NCBI GenBank assembly: GCA_963556495.2
Contig: OY747702.1
Span: 940,001 to 1,004,000 of the forward strand
Length of the DNA stretch: 64,000 nucleotides
Source of the DNA: Valencia hispanica
Lineage: Eukaryota; Chordata; Actinopteri; Cyprinodontiformes; Valenciidae
Direction: 5' to 3'
How positions within the stretch are numbered: the stretch's first letter is position 1; the number at the start of each line of letters is the position of its first letter. Below are positions 55,457 through 64,000 of the stretch, piece by piece. The translations under genes were made by a program, and so were the position numbers. The notes under the pieces were generated by a model. It was not told the DNA's origin. It saw nothing but the letters and a program-made list of their open reading frames with translations, and did not search any database.

Positions 55457-56965
55457 ATGGGAAACGATGTTTCCACCGACAAATTAGAAGGCGATTCAAA
55501 ATATATGTATAAAAAGAACCCCGAAAATCTTCAGTTTCTAACAAAATGGCGCAAAAAGTATAAAGTAGATGGGAAGCTTAAAGGAAGCCAATGGAGAGAA
55601 CTTGTATGTGTTCTTGAAGCAAAAACACTTATCGCTAAAGGTAAAAAGAAAAAACTTAAACAGACACAGTTAAAAATAGCACGTGTGTGGGCTGATGAAA
55701 CAGAGAAAAGGAAGCAAAATATAAAAAACAGAATAGAGAGCAAAGGTGCTAAAGATGAGGCTCTTCTTATGAAAAAGCTAGGTGACGAGCTCACACTGTG
55801 CCCTCCTCCTTATTCACCTCCACCTACAGCCCAGACAGACCCCCCCGGGGCTGTTGGAGGAGAACCTTATGCACCTCCACCAACACCCCCATCAGACCAG
55901 CCGGGGGCTTTAGGGGAAGGTCTATATCCTCCTGTTCTAAGAGATCAATTTGCAATTGAAGAAAAAACAAATGGTACCCCAATAAAACAAAGACTTAGAA
56001 TTACAAAGAAGTCAGGTCCAAAAAAATCTGAGGATAAATCTTATGAGAGTGAACCAGAGGACTCAATAAATATCAACCCTATGATTCAAGTACCATCTGC
56101 CGATGGTACTCCGAGATATGTTTTTAGACCATGGTCACTTAAATACGTTAAAGAGGTTGTAGAACAAATCACTAGCCATAAGGAGGATCCAGAAAAATGG
56201 ACAGAGGATATGGTTGATGTGGTCAAATCCTACCGGTTAAACGGTCATGAATTAGGAGAGGCTATGGCTGCATCGCTGGGGAAAGACTGGCACCATGTAG
56301 CTGGAAATTACACAGGAAGAGATGCTGCCGGAGTTGTGTTACAATTTCAGAATGATTTCCAGGGGGCACTAAAGCAACAATTCGATGCAGTAGCGGATAA
56401 AGTTCGTGCACAGTTTAAAAAGAAACCAGATTATGGGCATATGGCCTCCATAAAACAGAAGCCTGGGGAAACTGTAGATGATTTTAAATACAGATACCAA
56501 AAGGAACATGATACCCACAGTGGCCTAACTAAAGAGAATGGTGATGAAACTCCATATATGCGGCATTTGTGTAATGGTCTGCTACATAGTTTCCACCCCA
56601 CTATCACTAATTGGATTAAAAATCACCTTCTGACATGGGAAACTTGTGACCTTACTACCCTTATGGCCAATGCACGTTTTGCAGAAGGTGTCATGGAAAG
56701 AAAGGGGAAGAAACCAAAACCTCCAGACTCCGACACACAGGTATTTCACACTCAGGTTGAAGACGATGAGGGGGAAGTTTTTTATCAAAGTGATAACCAC
56801 AACAAAGGAAGGGGGTTTAGACCACAAAGGAATACACATCATAAGACATCACAGGGGTCATGGAGACATCAAGGTGGTCACACTGCCCCCACGTGTTGGA
56901 TCTGCGGGAAAGTAGGCCACATTTCACATCAATGTAGCAGAGGCCGAGGAGGGGGCATAGGGTGA
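55457..56965 (+). CDS. gag: ERV-B gag polyprotein
   Basis: 502 residues. It starts 'MGND', a probable myristoylation site for membrane targeting. Residues 1-110 are basic and matrix-like. PPPY at residues 116-119 is a late-budding motif within a Pro-rich stretch (to about 160). The capsid region follows, about residues 215-430 ('YVFRPWSLKYVKEVVEQIT', 'PGETVDDFKYRYQKEHDTH'). One CCHC zinc knuckle ends the protein: C480, C483, H488 and C493, in 'CWICGKVGHISHQC'. It would build the virus core and bind genomic RNA. The frame is intact from the ATG to a TGA at 56,963. The same frame continues past this stop toward protease. Confidence 0.92.
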   Translation: MGNDVSTDKLEGDSKYMYKKNPENLQFLTKWRKKYKVDGKLKGSQWRELVCVLEAKTLIAKGKKKKLKQTQLKIARVWADETEKRKQNIKNRIESKGAKDEALLMKKLGDELTLCPPPYSPPPTAQTDPPGAVGGEPYAPPPTPPSDQPGALGEGLYPPVLRDQFAIEEKTNGTPIKQRLRITKKSGPKKSEDKSYESEPEDSININPMIQVPSADGTPRYVFRPWSLKYVKEVVEQITSHKEDPEKWTEDMVDVVKSYRLNGHELGEAMAASLGKDWHHVAGNYTGRDAAGVVLQFQNDFQGALKQQFDAVADKVRAQFKKKPDYGHMASIKQKPGETVDDFKYRYQKEHDTHSGLTKENGDETPYMRHLCNGLLHSFHPTITNWIKNHLLTWETCDLTTLMANARFAEGVMERKGKKPKPPDSDTQVFHTQVEDDEGEVFYQSDNHNKGRGFRPQRNTHHKTSQGSWRHQGGHTAPTCWICGKVGHISHQCSRGRGGGIG

Positions 56966-57022
56966 GATCAGATCCATACACAGGGTTCAACTGCCCCAGA
57001 TCACTCGCGGTTTACACAGCAA

Positions 57023-57029
57023 TGACTAG
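57023..57029 (+). promoter_or_regulatory. Readthrough-type stop context TGA-CTA-G
   Basis: The gag frame, followed past the TGA at 56,963, meets a second TGA at 57,023 followed by CTAG. TGA-CTA-G is a known leaky stop context in vertebrate and viral genes. Protease continues in the same frame after it, so readthrough is the natural way to express pro here. Confidence 0.5.
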
Positions 57030-57886
57030 ATACTTTTACCGCCTCTAATGAGGTGGTGGACTGCTGTGGCGCCTGGGAATTACTTAATGTTCTGAAAGAG
57101 AAGCCTTACATAACACTTAAAGTTAATGAACAAACAGTAGAGCTCCTTTGTGATACTGGAGCTTGCAGAACAGTGATCTCTTCTGGCGTTAATCTGCCAG
57201 AATCTAAAGAAAGCATTTTGGTAAAATCAGCAGATGGTGCCACTACTCGCTCATTTTTATCTAAACCAGTGTTAATAACAGATCTAAAAACTAGGTTAAG
57301 TTCTAAAAACTTAATAGTCATTTCACCACAATGTCCACTCAATTTGTTAGGCAGAGACTTAATGTCAGCCCTAAAAATCTCAATTATCCCAGTGGGAGAC
57401 GGCATGAGAGCTGTGAGAACAGGAAATTATGACATTTACCTAAATACAATTCATAGACCACAGGGGCTCGGTCTGTACTACTCTTTACGAGTTGAACCTA
57501 AAGAAAACCTTAAAGATACAACAACAATGATGGACACAGTTTTGCAGGTAGTTCCTGAACCCGACAAACAAATCATGCCTACATCACAGTTACATGTGAC
57601 TATGGCTCTGAGGCCTGAACCTGATCCCAAGTTCCAAGACTATTTTATGCAACTCTCACCTGCTGTAGTGTTCACCTCATACATCATTACTGATGGAAAA
57701 TCTGATTCAGCTGCCTCAGTAACACTGTCTACCAGCTCTAAACCATTCTTTGATTTGCCTACAGATCCGCATATATCCCTGACAAAAAGCAGTACATCAC
57801 GTTGGAAAGATTTGGGATATATGGTGCGAAAAGCAAATAATACCACAGATTTTAAAACTTTTTTAAAACGAAAATTAAGAAGATAG
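57026..57886 (+). CDS. pro: ERV-B protease and 2H-phosphoesterase-like domain
   Basis: Positions below count from the GTG codon at 57,053. The protease active site 'LLCDTGACRTVI' has DTG at residues 34-36, and 'NLLGRDLM' at 97-104 is the usual late protease block. After residue 160 a domain follows that is neither protease nor RT. It has 'LHVTMAL' (His 181, Thr 183), then 'YIITDGKSDSAASVTLST', then 'PHISLTKS' (His 240, Ser 242). Two HxT/S motifs 59 residues apart match the 2H phosphoesterase signature, also present in ERV-A. A late 'WKDLGYMVRKA' block is shared with ERV-A. The frame ends at 57,884; RT is in another frame with almost no overlap, so an indel is likely. Confidence 0.75.
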   Translation, partial: LDTFTASNEVVDCCGAWELLNVLKEKPYITLKVNEQTVELLCDTGACRTVISSGVNLPESKESILVKSADGATTRSFLSKPVLITDLKTRLSSKNLIVISPQCPLNLLGRDLMSALKISIIPVGDGMRAVRTGNYDIYLNTIHRPQGLGLYYSLRVEPKENLKDTTTMMDTVLQVVPEPDKQIMPTSQLHVTMALRPEPDPKFQDYFMQLSPAVVFTSYIITDGKSDSAASVTLSTSSKPFFDLPTDPHISLTKSSTSRWKDLGYMVRKANNTTDFKTFLKRKLRR

Positions 57887-57974
57887 TTGGCAATACAGTG
57901 AATCCACAGGTTTATATAGACTGCCCCTTATCATGCCACTCCACTGCACCACCAAAATTGCAACATTAGAATGA

Positions 57975-59675
57975 CCAGAAGCAGAAACCATCTTATTGAC
58001 TGAAGAGGAAGAAAAACAACTCAAAGAAGTCCCTGACACATTATGGTCTAAAAGCCCCACTGATGTGGGCCTACTCTCATCCATTGTTCCCGTTCAAATA
58101 ACTGCTAAATCCCATTTTAGACCCAGAGTAAGACAATATCCCCTCTCTGTGGAAGCAGAGTTAGGAATTCAACCAGTAATTGAGGAATTACTAACAACAG
58201 GTGTCATAAGAAAATGTCCTGATTCACCATGTAACACCCCAATCTGGCCAGTTAAAAAGGCTGATGGGAAAAGCTGGCGTATGGTTCAAGATTTGAGAAT
58301 GTTGAATTCAGCTGTCCAGACCAGAGCGCCAAATGTACCGGACCCACATACTCTTTTAAACTCTTTGAGTCCCACTAGGAAGTTTTTCACAGTAGTGGAC
58401 CTCAGCAACGCCTTTTTTAGCATTCCAGTGCACCCAGATTCACAATTTTGGTTTGCTTTCACTTATAAACATGTAAAATACACATACAGCAGATTGCCAC
58501 AGGGGTTTGCAGACAGTCCTACAATTTTTACAGAAGCAATTACCAACTGCCTGGCCAGTTTTGAATGTTCTAAAAATACACAAATTCTTGTTTACGTAGA
58601 TGATGTCCTGGTTGCATCAGATGACTATGAAAGCTGCTTACATGACTCTCTCTCCTTACTGCACCACCTGCATTCCACTGGAAATAAAGTCAGTAAAAAC
58701 AAAATCAAGTGGGTAAAATCATCGGTTCAATACTTAGGACACACTTTGTCAGGAGAAGGCAGACAAGTCCAACCTGGAAGGAGAGAGGACATTTTAAACA
58801 CTCCTAAGCCCATGACAAAGAAACAAATGATGCAATTCCTGGGACTAGCTAATTATTGCAGGCAATATATATCTCATTATGCAGAAAAAACACAACCTCT
58901 TCTTGAGATGATCCATGGCCAGCAGATGGAGATGAAGGATACTTTAACTTGGTCAACTAAAACAGAACGAACTTTTACCACAATAAAACAGGACATCCAT
59001 TCTAGCACTGTTTTAGTACTACCAGATTACTCCAAAATATTCACTCAAACGGTGGACTGCAAAAATGGTTTTATGACTTCAGTTTTGCTGCATAAACATG
59101 GAGATAAACAACGTCCTGTTGCATTTTATTCTAAAAAACTAGACCAAGTTGCACAGGCCTTACCCAACTGTGTGCAAGCTATCGCTGCTGCAGCACTGGC
59201 TGTCGAAGCCTCAGCTGATGTAGTGCTATTCCACCCTCTCACGTTGTTGGTCCCCCACGCAGTAGATGTTTTACTTCTACAAGGCAGATTAGGATTATTA
59301 TCACCAGCGAGACATCTTAGTTACACTGCAATACTGATCTCACAACCTTATATTACCATACAGCGTTGCAACACTTTAAATCCAGCGACGCTTCTACCTA
59401 CTGCAGATGACGGAGAACCACATAACTGTGTACAAGCTACAGAAAGATTACAACTACCTAGGCCTGATCTTAAAGATGTCCCACTACAAACAGGACTGGA
59501 ATGGTTTGTAGATGGATCAAGCTCTAAAACTAAAACAGGCTCTACTGAAACAGGCTATTCAATTGTACAACTTCCTGATGTGATTATAGAAGCCAAATCA
59601 TTACCACAACATTTTTCCGCTCAAGCCGCAGAAATAGTAGCTTTGACAACAGCATGTCAACTTGCAGAAGGCTAG
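57975..59675 (+). CDS. pol: ERV-B reverse transcriptase and start of RNase H
   Basis: The frame opens after a TGA at 57,972. RT begins with 'VPDTLWSKSPTDVGLLSS' and has 'WRMVQDLRMLN', 'FFTVVDLSNAFFSIPV' with a catalytic Asp, 'RLPQGFADSPTIF' and YVDD at about residues 200-203 (counting from 57,996). The thumb and connection carry 'MMQFLGLANYCRQYISHYAE' and 'RPVAFYSKKLDQVAQ'. RNase H starts at 'LEWFVDGSSSKTKTGS' with its first Asp and 'AAEIVALTTACQLAEG' with the Glu. A TAG at 59,673 then stops the frame; the same frame goes on after it. All visible RT catalytic residues are intact. Confidence 0.9.
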   Translation, partial: PEAETILLTEEEEKQLKEVPDTLWSKSPTDVGLLSSIVPVQITAKSHFRPRVRQYPLSVEAELGIQPVIEELLTTGVIRKCPDSPCNTPIWPVKKADGKSWRMVQDLRMLNSAVQTRAPNVPDPHTLLNSLSPTRKFFTVVDLSNAFFSIPVHPDSQFWFAFTYKHVKYTYSRLPQGFADSPTIFTEAITNCLASFECSKNTQILVYVDDVLVASDDYESCLHDSLSLLHHLHSTGNKVSKNKIKWVKSSVQYLGHTLSGEGRQVQPGRREDILNTPKPMTKKQMMQFLGLANYCRQYISHYAEKTQPLLEMIHGQQMEMKDTLTWSTKTERTFTTIKQDIHSSTVLVLPDYSKIFTQTVDCKNGFMTSVLLHKHGDKQRPVAFYSKKLDQVAQALPNCVQAIAAAALAVEASADVVLFHPLTLLVPHAVDVLLLQGRLGLLSPARHLSYTAILISQPYITIQRCNTLNPATLLPTADDGEPHNCVQATERLQLPRPDLKDVPLQTGLEWFVDGSSSKTKTGSTETGYSIVQLPDVIIEAKSLPQHFSAQAAEIVALTTACQLAEG

Positions 59676-60464
59676 GTGGTAACCATTCACACAGATAGCC
59701 AATATGCATTTTCTACCGTGCACTGTTTTGCTAAACAATGGGAAAGGAGAGGAATGGTCACCTCTACAGGAAAACCTATAACCCACTCTCAATTACTGAT
59801 AAAAGTATTAGACGCAGTTATGTTACCAAAAGCTATTGCAATTTGTAAATGTCAAGCACACACCACAGGAAAAGACACAGTTTCCTGTGGCAACAGATTC
59901 GCAGAAGAAATAGCAAAAGCAGCTGCACAAGGCAGTTTTGGTTCCTCTAATGCTTATACACAGACCACAGAACAAGAACTTATAGATCAGACTGTTTTGA
60001 AAGACATGCAAACAATCCACATGGATTTCATTGAACTAACACAGAGCGGCTCATACAAATATTGCTTAGTAATAATTGACGCTTTCTCCAAATGGCCAGA
60101 AATAATTCCCACTGCAAAGAATGATGCTCTAACAGTGGCAAAAGCACTATGTAAAACTATCATTGCAAACCATGGTATTCCACAAGTAATATATTCAGAT
60201 AATGAACCACATTTTGTGAATGAGGTTATTCAAAATATGGCAAAACATTTAGACATCCAACTAAAAAATCATTGTGCCTATCACCCCCAAAGTGCAGGTT
60301 TAGTAGAAAGACATAATGGGACCATCAAAAGCAGACTCAGGAAATGCATGGCAGAAACTAGAAGACCATGGCCTGAGTGTTTGGACCTAGTAAAACTTTA
60401 CATGAGAATCATGCCAACAAACCAAGGTTTAACACTTTTTGAAATCATTTATGGCAGACCTTAG
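59676..60464 (+). CDS. pol: ERV-B end of RNase H and integrase core, zinc domain missing
   Basis: In frame with RT after the TAG. RNase H ends with 'IHTDSQYAFSTVHCFAKQW' (third Asp) and 'GNRFAEEIAKAAA' (last Asp replaced by Arg-Phe-Ala context). Integrase then begins abruptly: 'QTVLKDMQ' is followed at once by 'TIHMDFIELTQSG', the start of the catalytic core. The HHCC zinc domain, about 100 residues that ERV-A still partly has, is missing in frame. The core keeps its three acidic residues in 'MDFIEL', 'YSDNEPHF' (usually SDNGPxF) and 'VERHNGTIK'. A TAG at 60,462 ends the frame. Confidence 0.88.
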   Translation: MVTIHTDSQYAFSTVHCFAKQWERRGMVTSTGKPITHSQLLIKVLDAVMLPKAIAICKCQAHTTGKDTVSCGNRFAEEIAKAAAQGSFGSSNAYTQTTEQELIDQTVLKDMQTIHMDFIELTQSGSYKYCLVIIDAFSKWPEIIPTAKNDALTVAKALCKTIIANHGIPQVIYSDNEPHFVNEVIQNMAKHLDIQLKNHCAYHPQSAGLVERHNGTIKSRLRKCMAETRRPWPECLDLVKLYMRIMPTNQGLTLFEIIYGRP

Positions 60465-60791
60465 AGGTTACCTCTAGTTGCGCCTGATTTGCAAAAAGCA
60501 GACGAAGAACTCACATTAGCTGATTACATGAGGAACATTATCCTAGCCAAAGAAGTGCAAAACGCACACAATCTGCCTATCTCTCCTTCTGTTTTGCAGG
60601 ATCCTGAAAAGCCAATCAAACCTGGAGACTGGGTTTTCACAAAGGTGATTAAAAGGAAGAATTGGACGAGTCCCCGCTGGGAAGGACCTTTTGAAGTCCT
60701 GCTGACTACGCCCACGGCTGTGAAAATCGCTGAGAGACCCTCGTGGATACACATCTCACACTGCAAATTGCAAAGGCAATTAGGGGACTAG
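60465..60791 (+). CDS. pol: ERV-B integrase C-terminal domain
   Basis: Still in the pol frame after the second TAG. It has 'KPGDWVFTKVIKRKNWTSPR', 'WEGPFEVLLTTPTAVKIAE' and 'WIHISHCK', the SH3-like DNA-binding end of gammaretrovirus-type integrases. The natural stop is at 60,789. Its strong likeness to the gammaretroviral tail places ERV-B in class I. Confidence 0.9.
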   Translation, partial: RLPLVAPDLQKADEELTLADYMRNIILAKEVQNAHNLPISPSVLQDPEKPIKPGDWVFTKVIKRKNWTSPRWEGPFEVLLTTPTAVKIAERPSWIHISHCKLQRQLGD

Positions 60792-60924
60792 ACACGGGAC
60801 AGTGAGGAAGTCTGGGCTACAAAGGACAGAGTGACCAATAGGGCCTCTGATCTCAAACCCAGCAGAACAGCATCCCTGTCCCCTTAGTGGTCAAACCTCT
60901 GTTTTGGAGGGCTAGTCCTCTTAT

Positions 60925-62088
60925 TTGCCTCTAGCTAACATGAAACTAGTTTGGCTCCCCTCCTGTCTGGCAGTTTGCCTGCCTCTATTCCACTGCTTTT
61001 TCCTCACACCTGATGACGCCCAGACATCAAAGGAAAGAAGAGCTAAAATTCTAACCCACCATGCGTTCAAGAACACCTGGTACCAAATAGCTAATTTGAC
61101 TGCAAAACGTTTAGGTTTCAATACCAGCTGTTATGTCTGTTCATGGATCCCACACCATTCTGAAGAAGTCTCATCGATGACTGCTGTCCCAACCACCTTA
61201 AATAATACCAAATGTCTGCTATACAAATTAACTATAACAACTGTTGGAACAGACTGTTCCACCTTACCTCACTGCTGCACTACTGAGAACAACAGGACAT
61301 GGTCCCAGCCTGGTGACTTTTCCAAGAAAACGAATGCTTCAGTTGCCAAAGGAATCAACTTACTACGCCTTACTGGAAAAGACACTTTCTGTTTTTCAGT
61401 CCCTTGTAACAACAAACATGCATTTTTAGGAAATTCCATCTGTGAGGACACGCTACCCTTGTCAGGGACCCAGACGAAAAAGATGCGTATAAATCACTGG
61501 ATGACGATTGGAAACACATCTGTGCCAAGATACATAACCCTCAACACCACTCGACTTCAAGACAAGATAAGTGGTTTCAAAACCACTGTCAAAAGAGGAA
61601 CCCACCTCCTAGAGGTTCCCTCCCAATTTAGCATGGGAACGCCTGACGGATACATCTGGAAGTGTGGTCACACTTTCTATCTCTACCTACCTAAGGATTG
61701 GTGTGGCACATGCAGTTTGGCTCGACTGCAACCCTCCTCATACATCATAACAGAAAACGGAGCACCTTCTAAACCTACAGAGCTGAATAAACGGGAATTC
61801 AACCCTCCACAAGTGTTCAACCCGTTCTCTGACAATGGTGGACGAAAACCTCTCTACAGTGATGCAAAAGGAATCTTCCACACCATGTTCCCACCTGTTG
61901 GAGTTGCAAGTCTGACAAAACGGATGAACGAGGTTTGGTGGACTATGGAAAACATCACAGACATCCTTGCTGAAATGTCCAACCTGCTGGCCAACGATCC
62001 TGAAAAACTGGCGATGAAGACCATGCTGATGCAACATCGGGTAGCTCTGGACACTCCTTTGTTTCTGAAGGTGGACTTTGTACTGTAA
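60925..62088 (+). pseudogene. env: ERV-B envelope, surface part and start of transmembrane subunit
   Basis: 387 residues. The N-terminus has a hydrophobic signal-like stretch (about residues 7-27, 'LVWLPSCLAVCLPLFHCFF'). The surface region is rich in Asn-x-Thr/Ser glycosylation sites and cysteines, with a CxxC pair in 'DWCGTCSLAR' (about residue 255). No clear RxxR furin site precedes the transmembrane part; the nearest basic text is 'NKRE'. The transmembrane ectodomain follows with heptad-like text and 'LMQHRVALD', the place of the conserved immunosuppressive-type region in class I envelopes. A frameshift between about 62,040 and 62,075 ends this frame early. The protein would mediate entry and is broken here. 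Confidence 0.85.
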
Positions 62089-62432
62089 TTGGTGAACATT
62101 GTTGTACGTACATTCCTAGTACACATGATAATTGGACTCTCATTCATGAGCGGGTGCAGGGATTAACTGACTTTTTAAAATCACAAGAAAGCAGTAATGG
62201 ACAATGGAACCTCATGGGCTGGCTGACAACTGGCAGGTGGTATCAGGTTCTTTTAAAAATAGCTATGCCATTCATTGTAATTTTGATACTTTTCTGCATT
62301 TTTGTTAGTTGTGTTCTCCCATGTATAAAACAAATGATGAATAAGATGATAACTAATACAATGGTCCAATACTCTCTTCTTAATCAGAGGCTTGAAGATG
62401 AAGACAGAAATAAAGAAGAAGATGAAGTGTAA
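62079..62432 (+). pseudogene. env: ERV-B envelope transmembrane subunit, C-terminal part
   Basis: In the shifted frame a Cys-x6-Cys-Cys motif lies at 62,079-62,105, which in gamma-type envelopes binds the surface subunit through a disulfide. One membrane span follows ('IAMPFIVILILFCIFVSCVL', near 62,260-62,320), then a short acidic and basic cytoplasmic tail of about 35 residues ending 'EEDEV'. The CX6CC form supports a gamma-type rather than beta-type envelope. Confidence 0.85.
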
Positions 62433-62721
62433 TTAACATGTGTAAAAACCTTTTATGATTCCATTAATCTAAACTACTGTTCAGGTAGCGATTAATTGGA
62501 TGATGTCTAGGTGAAGCTCGCATAAATACCTTTTGAAATTGCAACTTACTTTTGCAATTTCTTTGTTATATGTCTTATTACCTTTTTTGAATTTGGGATG
62601 CTACTTATTTTGCAACCTTTTGTTGTCTGGTTTTTATGATTCTTATATTTTTATATTATTAGAGTTGTTACCTATTTTACAACTTTTTGTTGTTCGTGAT
62701 CACATTTAAAAACCACATTTC
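62433..62721 (+). other. ERV-B 3' untranslated region
   Basis: 290 bases between the env stop and the polypurine tract with no open frame of note. It contains 'aacctttgaat'-free AT-rich text with two similar words, 'ttgcaaccttttgttgt' and 'tacaactttttgttgtt', about 50 bases apart. Confidence 0.5.
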
Positions 62722-62731
62722 AGGGGGGAAA
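62722..62731 (+). promoter_or_regulatory. ERV-B polypurine tract
   Basis: 'aggggggaaa' lies immediately before the 3' LTR. It would prime plus-strand synthesis. Confidence 0.85.
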
Positions 62732-63119
62732 TGTTAGGGAAAATAATAATGGTGTATTATTATTTTCTTAGGGTGTTTTTATCACATAGTTCTAATGTAC
62801 TTTTTAAATGTCATTTTGGTTTCAGTCACATGCTCTTGTGCATGACATTCTGTTCTTTTAATATGTTAATGAAGTGTGACTAAATAAAGAGAGCCTGCAG
62901 AGGGGAGACCCTTTGAGACCAGTGATGAGATCAGTGAGGGAGACGAGTGACGAGGAGCTGATAACAGACAGACGGTTGGCTCATTCCTTATAGTATTTTC
63001 CTGGTCTCCCTCTGCAGAACTGATTATCCACATCTACCTCTGCAGAGCTTATTGACTCCATATTATCTCCGACTTTTGTGTGTGACTCGTTTTAGGTAAA
63101 CCACAATATTTACCTAACA
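62732..63119 (+). repeat. ERV-B 3' LTR
   Basis: 388 bp, matching the 5' LTR except for one C/T difference. AATAAA lies at 62,883-62,888. The ATGTC target duplication follows. Confidence 0.97.
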
Positions 63120-63124
63120 ATGTC

Positions 63125-63864
63125 TCTCTGGTTACCTGACACATCTTTTGTCATAAACATTAAGTTGGAGCAATAACCTTGACATTTTACCCTAAATGCA
63201 TTCACTAAACAGAGAACATACACTTAATACCTAATTGCATAACAGTTTTCCACCACAGAACCCTTACCCTGATGCAGATCCTGGCTCATATTGTCTTCGC
63301 CCATGGTGCTTACATCATATTTAAAATATCACAAATTAGGTTTAAAATTGAAATAAAGCAACTACAAGGGGCATGTATAGTAGATTTGTGCATAAATTAT
63401 ACATTAGCAAAGTTTATAAGATCACAAACAGTCATATTTTATCAATTTATAAAATGTCCCATGAGCCTTTGCTGTTGCACCGGACTGCATCAAACTACCT
63501 CCAAGTTTCACCACGCTAGCTGCTAGCTTAAGCAGCTATTAACAACATGGAGCGGGATTGTTAGTGGCAATAGACCAAAGACATTTTAAAAAATACACTT
63601 ATTTTCTGCATATGCAGTCATTAATATAGCCAACAACACTGGGGAGAAGTGGGGGGATCTAATCTTTTTTTCACTTGTTGCCATGGTGAATCATCTTATC
63701 TGCGTCTCATTGATGAGGGCCTTTTCAAGGAACTTTTATTGTCATACCATCTCACGTTACATGTGATGGTATGAAATTAGGACTCAGGTCCGGAATTATA
63801 AGATGTTTAAATTAAATTCGTAAAAAAATAAAATAAAATAATAAATATATCATCTACACACATA

Positions 63865-63952
<88 letters not shown>

Positions 63953-64000
63953 TGTCGGCTTTCTACCATAATATGCTCTGCAACTCACTTTCTACTCAGA
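63125..64000. other. Right flank of ERV-B without a recognised gene
   Basis: An 84-residue open frame at 63,272-63,526 has no recognised domain. Apart from the AT repeat near the end, nothing was identified. Confidence 0.4.
63868..63951. repeat. (AT)n microsatellite
   Basis: About 40 AT units. The preceding word 'catctacacacatatac' is the spacer seen in the array at 52.8-53.1 kb. Confidence 0.97.

Larger units (their letters stand above)
53943..63119 (+). mobile_element. ERV-B: complete-structure endogenous retrovirus
   Basis: Two 388-bp LTRs starting TGTTAGG and ending CCTAACA are flanked by ATGTC (53,938-53,942 and 63,120-63,124). Between them lie a primer site, a long leader with a hairpin array, gag, protease plus a 2H-like domain, RT, RNase H, integrase without its zinc domain, env and a polypurine tract. 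Polymerase and env are of class I (gamma/epsilon-like) type. Several stops and shifts break the genes although the LTRs differ at only one base. Confidence 0.95.

Noticed and set aside
63272..63526. 84-residue open frame right of ERV-B
   Set aside because: No domain, and AT-rich composition makes chance openness plausible.

Overview
This window looks like a stretch of teleost fish chromosome built almost entirely of transposable elements. The evidence is the mix of families: Rex1-like and Rex3-like non-LTR elements, several L2-type LINEs with the short simple-repeat 3' tails common in fish, a sushi-like Ty3/gypsy element, many hAT-type DNA transposons and MITEs with 8-bp target duplications, a tRNA-derived SINE, and two class I endogenous retroviruses (ERVs) from related lineages. 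I recognise no conserved host exon. The closest things to host sequence are a promoter-like patch near 26.36-26.41 kb and a PNMA-like gag reading frame at 47.1-48.5 kb, which could be either a retroelement or a co-opted copy.

Layout. 0-13.2 kb: a minus-strand L2 fragment, a decayed Ty3/gypsy pol (0.85-3.1 kb), a Rex1-like LINE (4.3-5.8 kb, minus), an AAAG microsatellite, LINE 3' fragments, and a Rex3-like LINE (12.1-13.1 kb, minus). 13.2-24.2 kb: a nested compound. A Ty3/gypsy element with matching LTRs is followed, exactly at the LTR/leader boundary, by a 5.6-kb ERV (ERV-A) that lacks its 3' end and itself carries a truncated L2 LINE; the gypsy leader resumes at 23,968. 24.2-32.8 kb: a hAT-like element, a SINE, a LINE 3' end, and a piggyBac-like MITE (TTAA ends) interrupted by a nearly intact hAT transposon whose transposase has one frameshift and a probable intron. 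33.9-41.7 kb: L1-like and L2 LINEs, including a nearly full-length L2 with both ORFs (35.9-40.6 kb). 42.2-46.2 kb: four DNA transposons with clear target duplications, one nested in another. 46.9-53.4 kb: PNMA-like gag, two LINE fragments, a large AT-rich array and a Harbinger-type Myb-like exon. 53.9-63.1 kb: a 9.2-kb provirus (ERV-B) with 388-bp LTRs differing at one position, a 5-bp target duplication, gag, pro, pol and env.

The most notable observation is that both ERVs encode, between protease and reverse transcriptase, a conserved stretch carrying two HxT/HxS motifs about 60 residues apart. That pattern is the signature of 2H phosphoesterases, the superfamily that includes viral and cellular 2',5'-oligoadenylate-degrading enzymes. 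ERV-B also has a leader with five tandem stem-loops that show compensatory changes, a TGA-CTA-G readthrough-type stop between gag and pro, and an integrase without its zinc-binding domain. Its LTRs are almost identical although its genes carry several stops, which suggests it was mobilised as an already defective genome.
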